Both the position numbers and the translations under genes were made by a program. This document shows, piece after piece, positions 37,793-48,731 of a stretch of DNA of 64,000 nucleotides; the first letter of the stretch is position 1, and the number at the start of each line of letters is the position of its first letter. Origin of the DNA: Brachybacterium subflavum (lineage in GTDB: Bacteria > Actinomycetota > Actinomycetes > Actinomycetales > Dermabacteraceae); the NCBI RefSeq assembly GCF_009299795.1, contig NZ_VIGP01000003.1, positions 310,001-374,000 of the forward strand. The letters are read 5' to 3'. The notes under the pieces were generated by a model. That model was not told the DNA's origin, made no database searches, and saw only the letters and a program-made list of their open reading frames with translations.

Positions 37793-39169
37793 ATGGAGGA
37801 GGATCTCTTCACGCTCGCGGGCGATGCGCCCGCGCCGCGCACGCTCTCCGAGGGCAACCGGGACCATCGCGCGCCGCTGGCCGTGCGCATGCGGCCGCGC
37901 AGCCTCGAGGAGGTCGTCGGCCAGCACAAGGTGCTCGATCCCGGGAGTCCGCTGCGGCGGCTCGTCGCGGCCGACGACGCCCGCACCGCCCCCGCCTCGG
38001 TGATCCTCTGGGGTCCGCCAGGCACCGGCAAGACCACCCTCGCCTATGTCGTCGCGACCTCCGGTGACCGCGAGTTCGTGGAGGTGAGCGCCGTGCTCGC
38101 GGGCGTCAAGGATCTGCGCGAGGTGATCGACCGGGCGCGCTCGCGCCTGCGCACCACGGGACGCGAGACCGTCCTGTTCGTCGACGAGGTGCACCGCTTC
38201 TCGAAGTCCCAGCAGGACGCGCTGCTGCCGAGCGTCGAGAACCGCTGGGTCACCCTGATCGCCGCGACCACGGAGAACCCCTTCTTCTCGGTGATCTCTC
38301 CGCTGCTGTCCCGCTCGATCGTGCTGACGCTCGAGTCGCTGGCGACCGAGGACCTCGAGGAGCTCGTCGAGCGGGCCCTCACCGACGAGCGCGGGCTCGG
38401 CGGCGAGATCACGCTGACCGACGACGCCCGCTCCTCCCTGCTGCGCCTCGGCGGGGGAGACGCCCGCAAGATCCTGACCTCCCTGGAGGCGGCGGCCGGC
38501 GCGGCCCTCATGAAGGGCGCCCACGAGGTCGACGCCGACACCCTCGCCCAGGCCGTCGATCGCGCGGCCCTGCGCTACGACCGCGACGGCGACCAGCACT
38601 ACGACGTCACCAGCGCCTTCATCAAGTCCATGCGCGGCTCGGATCCCGACGCCGCCCTGCACTACCTGGCACGGATGATCGAGGCCGGGGAGGACCCGCG
38701 CTTCATCGCCCGGCGCGTGGTGATCGCCGCGAGCGAGGAGGTCGGCATGGCCGACCCCCAGGCCCTGCAGGTCGCCGTCGCGGCGATGCAGGCGGTGCAG
38801 ATGCTCGGCATGCCCGAGGGCCGCATCCCCCTCGCCCAGGCCGTCGTCCACATCGCGACCGCCCCGAAGTCCAACCGCTCCTACCAGGCGCTCGACGCCG
38901 CGATCGCCGACGTGCGGGCGGGCAAGGGTGCCTCGGTCCCCGCGCACCTGCGCGATGCCCACTACGGGGGAGCGGAATCCCTGGGCCACGGCGAGGGCTA
39001 CCGGTACGCGCACGACGCCCCGCACGGCGTGGCGCGACAGCAGTACCTTCCCGACGACCTCGCAGACTCCCACTACTACGAGCCGACCGCGCGCGGGGCG
39101 GAGGGCCCGATCGCCCGCAGCCTCCCCGAGCTGCGGCGCATCGTCCGCGGGGAGGACCCCTCCTCGTGA
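37793..39169 (+). CDS. rarA: RarA/MgsA, replication-associated recombination ATPase
   Basis: AAA+ ATPase that acts at stalled replication forks. The 458-residue protein has [16 protein letters not shown], Walker [14 protein letters not shown], Walker [19 protein letters not shown], sensor 1 [10 protein letters not shown] and the family-specific [25 protein letters not shown]. The C-terminus has [14 protein letters not shown] and YLPDDL. ATG at 37793 has GGAG upstream. It precedes rpsD and alaS in the same orientation, an arrangement shared with other actinobacteria. Confidence 0.96.
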   Translation: MEEDLFTLAGDAPAPRTLSEGNRDHRAPLAVRMRPRSLEEVVGQHKVLDPGSPLRRLVAADDARTAPASVILWGPPGTGKTTLAYVVATSGDREFVEVSAVLAGVKDLREVIDRARSRLRTTGRETVLFVDEVHRFSKSQQDALLPSVENRWVTLIAATTENPFFSVISPLLSRSIVLTLESLATEDLEELVERALTDERGLGGEITLTDDARSSLLRLGGGDARKILTSLEAAAGAALMKGAHEVDADTLAQAVDRAALRYDRDGDQHYDVTSAFIKSMRGSDPDAALHYLARMIEAGEDPRFIARRVVIAASEEVGMADPQALQVAVAAMQAVQMLGMPEGRIPLAQAVVHIATAPKSNRSYQALDAAIADVRAGKGASVPAHLRDAHYGGAESLGHGEGYRYAHDAPHGVARQQYLPDDLADSHYYEPTARGAEGPIARSLPELRRIVRGEDPSS

Positions 39170-39211
39170 CCGACTCCACAGCCCTCAGGGCGTGACATCG
39201 GCGCAGGTGAG

Positions 39212-39240
39212 TTGAGGGCGGGTCGGGGCCCGGATAGACT
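39212..39240 (+). promoter_or_regulatory. Promoter of rpsD
   Basis: TTGAGG (39212-39217) and TAGACT (39235-39240) with a 17-base spacer, the best sigma-70-type promoter in the window. Transcription would start about 55 bases before the rpsD GTG. Confidence 0.75.
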
Positions 39241-39300
39241 CGGCTGCTGAATCCGCGGCTGCCTTACTGGATTCACACCACGCGAACAGAGGTATACCTC

Positions 39301-39927
39301 GTGACCAACGTCACCCGCGCGCGTCGCCAGGCGCGCCTGTCCCGAGCCCTCGGGCTCCCGCTCACCCCGAAGTCCGTCAAGTACTTCGAGAAGCGCCCCT
39401 ACCCCCCGGGCGAGCACGGCCGTGCCCGCCGCCGCACCGAGTCCGACTACGCGGTGCGTCTGAAGGAGAAGCAGCGTCTGCGCGCTCAGTACGCGCTGCG
39501 CGAGAAGCAGCTGCACCGCATCTACCTCGATGCGCGCAAGGAGGCCGGCCTGACCGGTGAGAGCATGGTCGAGCTGCTCGAGATGCGCCTGGACGCGCTC
39601 GTCCTGCGCTCCGGCTTCGCCCGCACCACCCTGCAGGCCCGCCAGGCCGTCTCCCACCGCCACATCCTCGTGGACGGCAAGATCGTGGACCGCCCCTCCT
39701 ACCGCGTGAAGGTCGGGCAGACCATCCAGGTCAAGCCGCGCTCGCAGGCCGTCGAGGGCTTCCAGATCGCCGCAGAGGGGGGCAACAGCGACGTCCTCGC
39801 CGCCACGCCCTCCTACCTGTCGGTGGAGCTGGACCAGCTCAAGTCGAAGCTCGTGGCGCGCCCCAAGCGCTCCGAGGTCCCCGTGACCTGCGAGGTCCAG
39901 ATGGTCGTCGAGTACTACGCTCGCTGA
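39301..39927 (+). CDS. rpsD: 30S ribosomal protein S4
   Basis: Primary assembly protein of the small ribosomal subunit, 208 residues. Recognised by VKYFEKRPYPPGEHG, the KQRLRAQYALREKQL helix and the S4 RNA-binding domain ARQAVSHRHILVDGKIVDRPSYRVK. The N-terminus has no zinc-binding cysteines, so it is the zinc-free form. GTG start at 39301. It stands apart from the rpoA-rpsK-rpsM operon, under its own promoter, as in many actinobacteria. Confidence 0.98.
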   Translation: MTNVTRARRQARLSRALGLPLTPKSVKYFEKRPYPPGEHGRARRRTESDYAVRLKEKQRLRAQYALREKQLHRIYLDARKEAGLTGESMVELLEMRLDALVLRSGFARTTLQARQAVSHRHILVDGKIVDRPSYRVKVGQTIQVKPRSQAVEGFQIAAEGGNSDVLAATPSYLSVELDQLKSKLVARPKRSEVPVTCEVQMVVEYYAR

Positions 39928-40115
39928 CCCTTCGCGACGACGTCGTCCCGGGCGGGCCCTGACCCGTCCGGAACGTGCCCCGGCAGGTGTGCTTCACGTA
40001 CCCTGACCGGGGCTTCGTCGTCCTCGGGCAGGCTCCCGTCGATCCGGCCCGCACGACATCCCGCGCCCCACGCCCACTCCGCCCCCGCGGCGGCCCAGGA
40101 AGGACCCCGACCTCC

Positions 40116-42814
<2,699 letters not shown>

Positions 42815-42815
<1 letters not shown>

Positions 42816-43327
42816 TGCCCGAGGATCCGCAGGAGGCCCCCCGTCGCTTCGTGCGGCTCGGGGTCGACGTCGGGGACGTGCGGGTGGGCCTCGCCCGGAG
42901 CGATCTGGACGCCCTGCTCGCCACGCCTGTCGAGACCCTGCCGCGGGACGGGGCGGTCGCGGGCGTCGTGTCGCAGGCCCGCGAGCTCGAGGCCCGTGCC
43001 ATCATGGTCGGGCTTCCGCGCTCGCTGAGCGGGCAGGAGGGGCCGGCCGCCGCGAAGGCGCGTGCTTTCGCGGACGAGCTCGCCGACGCCCTGCGCGCGC
43101 AGGGCATCGTGGCCGAGATCCGCTTCGTCGACGAGCGTCTGACCACGGTCACGGCGCACCAGGCCCTCCATCGCTCCGGGCGGAAGGGCCGCCGGCACAG
43201 GTCCGTCGTGGACCAGGTGGCGGCGGTGATGATCCTGCAGCAGGCGCTGGAGGTCGAGCGCAGCACGGGGCGCGCCCCCGGCGAGCTGCTCGAGGCCGCG
43301 CCGGACACCGAGGGAGAGGGCCGATGA
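42815..43327 (+). CDS. ruvX: RuvX/YqgF Holliday-junction-type nuclease
   Basis: Pre-16S rRNA processing nuclease family (YqgF), an RNase H-like fold also called putative Holliday junction resolvase. The 170-residue protein begins with LGVDVGDVRVGLARSD, where Asp18 and Asp21-like residues form the catalytic site. It continues with IMVGLPRSLSGQEGP, VDERLTTVTA and a final DQVAAVMILQQAL helix with the conserved Asp. The order alaS-ruvX-mltG-aroE is the standard actinobacterial arrangement, and all junctions overlap or nearly touch. Confidence 0.95.
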
Positions 43328-44910
43328 GCGAGGACGACCGCGAGTCGCCGGAGCATCCCGCGGGCTCGCGCCATGTGCGTCGGCCGCGTCCCCATGGCCG
43401 ACGCGCCCGCCGGATCGATCCCGCCGCCGAGCCGGGTGCGGATCCCGCCGCCGAGCCCGGCGCGCCGACCGCCGGCGCCGCCCCGGGCCGCTCGGACGAG
43501 CAGCGGCGCGCGCTCGAGGAGGCCCGTCACGCGCTGCGCGTGCGCCGGGGCGAGGACGGCGCCCCGGCGCCCGACCACGAGCCCGCCGACCACGAGGCAG
43601 GGCCGGACGACGACGAAGCGGCACCCGCGTCCGCACTCGCCGCCGACGCCCGTCGCGAGGACGTCGAGCAGCACGACGACCACGACGTCCACGACGTCCA
43701 CGACGTCCACGACGACCACGACGACCACGAGACCGTCGACCCCCACCACGAGGACGACGAGTCCGATGAGGAGGTCGAGGACCACGAGGGCGATGCCCAC
43801 CCCTTCGACGGCTTCGCTCACGAGCAGAAGCGCCGCTCGCCCCTGCACATCCTGCCCGTCCTGCTGGTGCTCGTGGTCGTCCTGGCCGTGGGGGCCGGTG
43901 CGGTGTACGGCTACTCCTGGCTGCGCGGGAACGTGAGCGTGGGCCAGGCGCAGGACGACGACTACACGGGCACCGGCAGCGACGAGGAGGTCGTCATCGA
44001 GATCTCCGAGGGCGACACCGGGTCCGACATCGCCAGGACCCTCACGGACAAGGGCGTCATCAAGTCCGCGCCCCCCTTCGTGCGCCTGTTCGGCACCAGC
44101 CAGGAGGCCAGCAAGATCCAGCCCGGCTCGTACCGGGTGAACACGAAGATGTCCTCTGCCTCGGCGCTCGAGGCGCTCCTGGATCCCTCCAGCCAGACGG
44201 GTCTGCGCGTCACCATCCCCGAGGGCATGCGCATGAAGGACATCTTCGAGCGCGTCTCCAAGACCACCGGGATCCCGGAGAAGGACTTCGAGAAGGCCGC
44301 GAAGGACTACACCGACTACGGCATCCCGAAGAACAAGGCGGACAGCCCCGAGGGGTACCTGTGGCCGGGGCGCTACGACATCCCCGAGGATGCCTCCGCG
44401 GGCGACGTCCTCACCATGATGTGGGAGCGGATGGAGACCGAGCTCGACGACCTCGGCGTCGCCCCCGAGGACCGCGTGAAGGTGCTCACCCTCGCGTCGA
44501 TCGCGGAGAAGGAGGCGCGCGACCCCGACGACTACGGCCGTGTGGTGCGCACTCTGGAGAACCGCCTCGAGGGGGCGGGCGATGCCCACGGCAAGCCCAT
44601 GAAGCTGCAGCTCGACTCCACGGTCGCCTACTTCTCGGGCAGCGACTCGATCTCCACCACGCCGAAGCAGCGCGAGACCGACAGCCCGTACAACACCTAT
44701 CTGCACGAGGGCCTGCCGGTCGGCCCGATCTCGAACCCCGGGAAGGCGACCCTCGAGGCAGCGGCCGATCCGCCCCGGGGCAAGTGGCTGTACTGGGTGA
44801 CCGTGGACACCAGCACGGGCGAGACGAAGTTCGCCGACACCTACGCCGAGCACGAGAAGAACGTGGCCGAGTGGAAGCAGCGGGCGGCGTCGAAGGACGC
44901 GGACGGATGA
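43324..44910 (+). CDS. mltG: MltG, endolytic transglycosylase with a His/Asp-rich cytoplasmic tail
   Basis: Cleaves nascent peptidoglycan strands to set glycan length. It has 528 residues: a cytoplasmic N-terminus of ~170, one transmembrane helix (~172-195, ILPVLLVLVVVLAVGAGAVYGY), a LysM-like part (IEISEGDTGSDIARTLTDKG) and the YceG catalytic domain. Catalytic Glu is in LASIAEKEARDPDDYG, with PYNTYLHEGLPVGPISNPG near the end. The cytoplasmic tail has a 45-residue His/Asp-rich stretch (~113-160) encoded by 9-base tandem repeats and could bind metal. The start overlaps ruvX by 4 bases. Confidence 0.93.
   Translation: MSEDDRESPEHPAGSRHVRRPRPHGRRARRIDPAAEPGADPAAEPGAPTAGAAPGRSDEQRRALEEARHALRVRRGEDGAPAPDHEPADHEAGPDDDEAAPASALAADARREDVEQHDDHDVHDVHDVHDDHDDHETVDPHHEDDESDEEVEDHEGDAHPFDGFAHEQKRRSPLHILPVLLVLVVVLAVGAGAVYGYSWLRGNVSVGQAQDDDYTGTGSDEEVVIEISEGDTGSDIARTLTDKGVIKSAPPFVRLFGTSQEASKIQPGSYRVNTKMSSASALEALLDPSSQTGLRVTIPEGMRMKDIFERVSKTTGIPEKDFEKAAKDYTDYGIPKNKADSPEGYLWPGRYDIPEDASAGDVLTMMWERMETELDDLGVAPEDRVKVLTLASIAEKEARDPDDYGRVVRTLENRLEGAGDAHGKPMKLQLDSTVAYFSGSDSISTTPKQRETDSPYNTYLHEGLPVGPISNPGKATLEAAADPPRGKWLYWVTVDTSTGETKFADTYAEHEKNVAEWKQRAASKDADG
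43681..43722 (+). repeat. Short tandem repeats in mltG encoding His-Asp-Val units
   Basis: The unit CACGACGTC is repeated in frame, giving alternating His-Asp-Val/His-Asp residues in the cytoplasmic tail of MltG. Copy number is likely unstable by slippage (inference). Confidence 0.65.
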
Positions 44911-45782
44911 GCGGGTCCGGGCACGGACCGCGGCTCTTCGCCGTGGTCGGCTCGCCGATCGCTCACTCTCTCTCGCCGGTGCTCCACACGGCCGCCTACC
45001 GCGCGCTGGGCATCGCGGACGCGCAGTACGGTCGCTTCGACGTCCCCTCCGGACAGCTGCGCGATTTCCTCACCACGGGGGAGGGCGCGCATCTGCAGGG
45101 GCTGAGCGTGACGATGCCCGGCAAGGTCGAGGCGCATGATCTCGCGTCCTCCCGCGACACGACAGCGCGGATGCTGGGGATCGCGAACACCCTGGTGCGC
45201 ACGCCGTCCGGCGACTGGCGGGCGGAGAACCACGACGTGCACGGCATCGTCGCGGCCCTCGGCGACCACTCCCTGAGCACCTGCCGCACGGTGGGCGTCC
45301 TGGGCTCGGGGGCGACGGCGGTCTCGGCGCTCGCGGCGGCCTCACGCCTCGGTGCCTCCGAGGTGCTGCTGACGGCCCGCAGCCCCGAGAAGCTCGTGCC
45401 CCTGCGCACCCTCGCCCGCGACCTCGGCATGGGCAGCCGCGAGGTGCCCTTCCCCCGCAGCCGAGAGCTGCTCGGCGCCGACGCGGTGATCAGCGCCCTC
45501 GCGATCGACGGCGCCCGGCGCGTCGCCGAGGACTGGCAGAGGCAGGGCATCGGCGCCGTCCCGCCGGTGTTCCTCGACGCTCTCTACGATCCCTGGCCGG
45601 CTCCGCTCGCGGCGGTCGTCGCAGGGCACGGGGGAGAGGTCGCCAGCGGCCTCGAGATGCTCGTGCACCAAGCGGACATGCAGCTGCGCTCGATGCTGGG
45701 GATATCCAGGGCACCGCTGGAGCCGATGCGCGAGGCCGCACGGAGCGCGCTCGCGCAGGGGGCCGATCCTGCGCAGTCCTGA
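44907..45782 (+). CDS. aroE: Shikimate dehydrogenase family protein
   Basis: Reduces 3-dehydroshikimate to shikimate with NADPH in aromatic amino-acid synthesis. The 291-residue protein has the substrate motif GSPIAHSLSPVLHTAAY, catalytic Lys in LSVTMPGKVEA, ENHDVHGIVAAL (usually NTD, here NHD) and the nucleotide-binding GVLGSGATAVSALAAA. The C-terminal VASGLEMLVHQADMQL matches the family's GxxML..Q.. motif. It overlaps mltG by 4 bases. Aromatic pathway genes aroC/aroK usually follow but here a terminator and a tRNA come next. Confidence 0.92.
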   Translation: MSGSGHGPRLFAVVGSPIAHSLSPVLHTAAYRALGIADAQYGRFDVPSGQLRDFLTTGEGAHLQGLSVTMPGKVEAHDLASSRDTTARMLGIANTLVRTPSGDWRAENHDVHGIVAALGDHSLSTCRTVGVLGSGATAVSALAAASRLGASEVLLTARSPEKLVPLRTLARDLGMGSREVPFPRSRELLGADAVISALAIDGARRVAEDWQRQGIGAVPPVFLDALYDPWPAPLAAVVAGHGGEVASGLEMLVHQADMQLRSMLGISRAPLEPMREAARSALAQGADPAQS

Positions 45783-45830
45783 TCCGACGCACGGCGGTGC
45801 GGGCGCTCGTCTGTACGGCTCCTCGCACGG

Positions 45831-45869
45831 CGAAGGCCCCCGATCTGCAGTGCAGATCGGGGGCCTTCG
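45831..45869. terminator. Bidirectional terminator between aroE and tRNA-Leu
   Basis: Nearly perfect palindrome with 19-base arms (45831-45849 and 45851-45869) around a single G. It serves aroE on the plus strand and tRNA-Leu on the minus strand, where it begins 4 bases after the encoded CCA. Confidence 0.85.
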
Positions 45870-45872
45870 AGC

Positions 45873-45961
45873 TGGTGTCCGAGGGGGGACTTGAACCCCC
45901 ACGACCTAATACGGCCACTAGCACCTCAAGCTAGCGCGTCTACCAATTCCGCCACCCGGAC
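45873..45961 (-). tRNA. tRNA-Leu (anticodon GAG)
   Basis: Class II tRNA with a long variable arm. The acceptor stem GTCCGGG pairs with CTCGGAC and is followed by discriminator A and an encoded CCA (45873-45875). The D arm has GGAATTGGTAGACGCG. The anticodon loop TTGAGGT gives anticodon GAG (reads CTC/CTT). The T arm is GGGGGTTCAAGTCCCCC. A TAGAGT box at 45990-45995 on the minus strand is a plausible -10. Confidence 0.96.
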
Positions 45962-46055
45962 AGGCGGTCACCGTGTCGGCGACATAGAGACTCTAGCACG
46001 GGGAAAGGGCCGTGCCACCTCCGCATACGGTCATTCGGCCGGTTCGTGAACAGAG

Positions 46056-46535
46056 TCACTCGGCAGTCGTGCCGATGCCCTGGAGAAGGCCGAGCGCACG
46101 GTCGATCTCGCCGAGCGCCCGAGCCGCCGACAGGTCCTCGCGCTGCTGGTCGAGCTGGTGCCGGAGGTCCTCGAGCGCCGCCGCGGCAAGGCAGGGGAGC
46201 GGAGCGCGTGGAGGTGCCTCCCCGGACTCGCGGGCGACATGGATCTCGGCCAGCACCTCGCGCAGCTCGTGCAGGCTCGTCGCCTCGAGATCCGTGATCG
46301 CGTCGACGCGCGCACGAGCCGCGAGGGACGCGCAGCGGCGCAGCAGCTCGTCCGCCCGCGCGGGGCGCGGCCGGGCGACGATCGGGGAGGGGGTCTCGCG
46401 GACCGCGGCGAGCTCAGGGGCCTCGATGGTCGACTCCCCGGGCAGCAGAGCACCGTCGTCGAGCACATCGTGCTCAGCGGGGGCAGGGGCGACGGGTCGG
46501 AACGAGCCCTCGTGGGTCGTCGCGATCGCGGACAT
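46056..46535 (-). CDS. Hypothetical cytosolic helical protein
   Basis: 159 residues, no recognised family. The N-terminal ~60 residues are polar and Pro/Glu-rich. The C-terminal ~100 are helical with Leu/Arg/Glu heptads (ARARVDAITDLEATSLHELR and LEDLRHQLDQQREDL), suggesting a coiled coil. There is no signal or membrane segment. ATG at 46535 has GGAGGTGG just upstream, a strong ribosome site, so it is very likely translated. Its probable promoter overlaps a pair of 7-base direct repeats at 46630-46647. Confidence 0.68.
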   Translation of the reverse strand: MSAIATTHEGSFRPVAPAPAEHDVLDDGALLPGESTIEAPELAAVRETPSPIVARPRPARADELLRRCASLAARARVDAITDLEATSLHELREVLAEIHVARESGEAPPRAPLPCLAAAALEDLRHQLDQQREDLSAARALGEIDRALGLLQGIGTTAE

Positions 46536-46629
46536 GTCCACCTCCATGTGGGTCCTCGGTGTGCCTGCTGTCCGCCGGCCCCTCTCCGGGGCGCTGCGGT
46601 GGACGTCGGGCATCGCCACCAGGACAGAA

Positions 46630-46647
46630 CTTTACTCATCCTTTACT
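46630..46647. repeat. Pair of CTTTACT direct repeats, 11 bases apart
   Basis: CTTTACT occurs at 46630-46636 and 46641-46647 in an AT-rich spot between a minus-strand hypothetical gene and trmL. Read on the minus strand, TAAAGT (46629-46634) could be a -10 box. One-turn spacing suggests a regulator binding site. Confidence 0.5.
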
Positions 46648-46732
46648 GGGAAGTCCATGAGTGGGAGGCCTCGCGGCTCGCTGCACGGGCGCGTGTCGGT
46701 GACGGGTGCGCAGGGGTGGAAGGATCCTTCCC

Positions 46733-47197
46733 ATGGTCCACGTCTTCTTCCACGAGCCGCGCATCGCGGGCAACACGGGCAGTGCGATCCGGCTCTCCGC
46801 GGTCACCGGCGCCCCTCTGCACCTCATCGAGCCCCTCGGCTTCGACCTCGAGGACTCCAAGCTGCGTCGCGCGGGACTCGACTACCACGATCTCGCCACG
46901 ACGACCGTGCACCCGGACATCGAGGAGGCCCTCGCGGCGCTCCCGGAGTCGCGCGTCTTCGCCTTCACCTCCCACACCGACCGCTCCTTCGCGGACGTCG
47001 AGTACCGCGACGAGGACGTGCTGCTGTTCGGTGCTGAGCCGACGGGCCTGCCCGACGAGGTCCTGGCCCATCCGCGCATCACCGCCCAGGTGCGCATCCC
47101 CATGCTCCCCGCCCGGCGCTCGCTCAACCTCGCGGCCGCCGCGTCGATCGCGGTCTACGAGGCGTGGCGACAGCAGGGGTATCCCGGCGGCGCCTGA
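46733..47197 (+). CDS. trmL: TrmL-type tRNA (cytidine/uridine-34 2'-O) methyltransferase
   Basis: SPOUT methyltransferase that 2'-O-methylates the wobble base of tRNA-Leu. At 154 residues it is a minimal single-domain family member. Motifs are FHEPRIAGNTGSAIRLSAVT, LIEPLGFDL, LRRAGLDYHD, LLFGAEPTGLP and the knot-forming RIPMLPARRSLNLAAAASIAVYEAW. ATG at 46733 has GGAAGGA about 8 bases upstream. Being next to tRNA-Leu(GAG) is probably coincidental, since its known targets are other leucine isoacceptors. Confidence 0.93.
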   Translation: MVHVFFHEPRIAGNTGSAIRLSAVTGAPLHLIEPLGFDLEDSKLRRAGLDYHDLATTTVHPDIEEALAALPESRVFAFTSHTDRSFADVEYRDEDVLLFGAEPTGLPDEVLAHPRITAQVRIPMLPARRSLNLAAAASIAVYEAWRQQGYPGGA

Positions 47198-47217
47198 CCC
47201 TGACCCTCGCCGGCGGC

Positions 47218-47718
47218 TCACATCCCGAGCGCGGACCGCACGAGCGGCGCGCCCAGGAGCCCCAGGAAGGGACCCGCGAGCAGCACCGGGCCGAAGGCGA
47301 AGCGCGATCCGCCCGAGCCGGTCGCGATCATCACGCCGACACCGATGACCCCGCCCAGCAGGGCGGTGCCGAGAGCGCCCGCGATGAGCACCTCGGGTCC
47401 CAGCGCCGTGCTCATGAGCACGACGGCCGGTGCCGTCTTCGCATCCCCCATGCCGATCAGCTGCGGGGCGAGCAGCGCGGTCCCGATCCCCGCCGCGGCC
47501 ACCACGAGCGCGAGGACCCCGGCAGTGCCGAGCAGGGGACGCAGCGCCGGTTCGAGGAGCGCGAGCACGCCCAGGACGAGAGCGAGCAGGAGCGTGAGCG
47601 AGGCGACCCAGCGGTTGGGAAGGCGATGCTGGGCACCGTCGATCGCGCTGAGCACGATGGCGTGGGGGAGGTACACCGCGAGCAGCGGCACCAGGAGGAT
47701 CTCGGGGACGGGGCTCAC
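47218..47718 (-). CDS. A24-type prepilin peptidase-like membrane protein
   Basis: 166 residues, strongly hydrophobic, about six transmembrane segments. The two catalytic aspartates of the type IV prepilin peptidase family are visible: Asp in LSAIDGAQHRLPNRWV and the GxGD-like motif in LIGMGDAKTAPAV. It lacks the N-terminal methyltransferase domain, like TadV/CpaA. Start is GTG at 47718. No pilin, tad or com genes are in the window, so its substrate is not apparent. It converges on trmL with 20 bases between stops. Confidence 0.85.
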   Translation of the reverse strand: MSPVPEILLVPLLAVYLPHAIVLSAIDGAQHRLPNRWVASLTLLLALVLGVLALLEPALRPLLGTAGVLALVVAAAGIGTALLAPQLIGMGDAKTAPAVVLMSTALGPEVLIAGALGTALLGGVIGVGVMIATGSGGSRFAFGPVLLAGPFLGLLGAPLVRSALGM

Positions 47719-47820
47719 GCGCTCATTCCAGCAGATGCGAGGCCTCTGGGCACCGGCGACCCCTCGCGCTGTGGACGACGCCCCGATGGGGAGGGTCCAT
47801 CGGCCCTTCCGCGGACCCTG

Positions 47821-48114
47821 TCACCGCACGGGGTCAGGGAGTGTCGAGGAGACGCGGATGATGCGGCGACGCATCCACACCCGCTTCTCGCCGCCGTAGT
47901 AGTGGCGAGTGCGCACGTGGTCCCAGCGCCCGTACTCGGACTCGGCCGCGAGCGCCGCGCGCACGCTGCGGATCGAGGTCCCCCTCGGGACGGCGAGGAC
48001 CTGGAACTCGTAGTCCTCGGCGGAGCGGCCCTTCTCGACGGGAAGATCGCGGCCCCCGAGCGGGGAGGCAACGGGCAGGCGGCGGAACGGCGGGGGACCC
48101 TGCGGACGGGGCAC
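47821..48114 (-). CDS. DUF5703 family protein
   Basis: 97-residue conserved actinobacterial protein: EDYEFQVLAVPRGTSIRSVR, then EYGRWDHVRTRHYYGGEKR and VWMRRRIIRV. It is basic, cytosolic and has no known function. I chose GTG at 48114 because GAGGAGA ends 7 bases upstream; GTG at 48120 touches that box. It is divergent from the acidic-protein gene, and similar pairing occurs elsewhere in actinobacteria (from memory). Confidence 0.82.
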   Translation of the reverse strand: MPRPQGPPPFRRLPVASPLGGRDLPVEKGRSAEDYEFQVLAVPRGTSIRSVRAALAAESEYGRWDHVRTRHYYGGEKRVWMRRRIIRVSSTLPDPVR

Positions 48115-48226
48115 GAGCACTCTCCTCACAGGAGCGGATCGGCGCGGCGCCGAGCGGCAGGGCGCGAGGCGCGTCCGGACGCCGTCCGGTGTCGACGGGG
48201 ACTGTCCATTCTGCCCGGCGACGGGG

Positions 48227-48232
48227 TACGGT
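48227..48232 (+). promoter_or_regulatory. -10 box of the acidic-protein gene, leaderless start
   Basis: TACGGT with exactly 6 bases to ATG at 48239, and no ribosome-binding site. Confidence 0.5.
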
Positions 48233-48238
48233 CCAACC

Positions 48239-48583
48239 ATGAACACGGACCCGCGTTCGGCCCTCGCCGCACTCATCGCCGCTCTGGAACGACACTACGA
48301 GGCCGCCGCCTCCTCGCGCGGCGACGACGACCCCGCCCTCGAGGCGGCGACGGAGGGCCTGACCACGGCCTTCGACGCGTACGACGATGCCCTGTTCGAC
48401 GCCTACGACGTGGCGACGCCGCTCATCGTCTTCGACGGCGATGACGAGGACGACGACTACGAGGACGACGACGACTACGACGACCTCGATGACGACGACC
48501 TGGACGACGACGGCTTCGAGGACGACGAGGAGGGTCCCGACGGTGAGGGCGAGTTCGACGGCGCCCAGGATCTCGAGCGCTGA
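48239..48583 (+). CDS. Acidic conserved protein with Asp-rich C-terminus
   Basis: 114 residues. The N-terminal ~65 are helical and folded (SALAALIAALERHYEAAASS, then LTTAFDAYDDALFDAYDV). The C-terminal ~45 are almost only Asp, Glu, Tyr and Gly, hence disordered and very acidic. It resembles a conserved actinobacterial family sometimes labelled primosomal protein without evidence. Leaderless start at ATG 48239. Possible roles include nucleic-acid mimicry or metal binding, but nothing in the sequence proves either. A hairpin follows. Confidence 0.78.
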   Translation: MNTDPRSALAALIAALERHYEAAASSRGDDDPALEAATEGLTTAFDAYDDALFDAYDVATPLIVFDGDDEDDDYEDDDDYDDLDDDDLDDDGFEDDEEGPDGEGEFDGAQDLER

Positions 48584-48643
48584 GAGCACCTTCCCGACCG
48601 GCTGACGGGGAGACCTTCCCTACTCCTCCGGCCTGCACGGCGC

Positions 48644-48672
48644 GCGGCGCCCGCCCCACGGGCGGGCGCCGC
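48644..48672 (+). terminator. Terminator after the acidic-protein gene
   Basis: GCGGCGCCCGCC (48644-48655) and GGCGGGCGCCGC (48661-48672) with a 5-base loop. A TACTGT box right after it (48674-48679) may be the uppP -10. Confidence 0.6.
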
Positions 48673-48731
48673 GTACTGTGTGCGGGGCGCTGAGCGCCCG
48701 GTCCCCGTCCCAGAGCACTGCAGGAGAACGC

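Noticed and set aside
43681-43722. Tandem repeats as a possible CRISPR-like array
   Set aside because: Units are 9 bases, in frame within mltG, without spacers.
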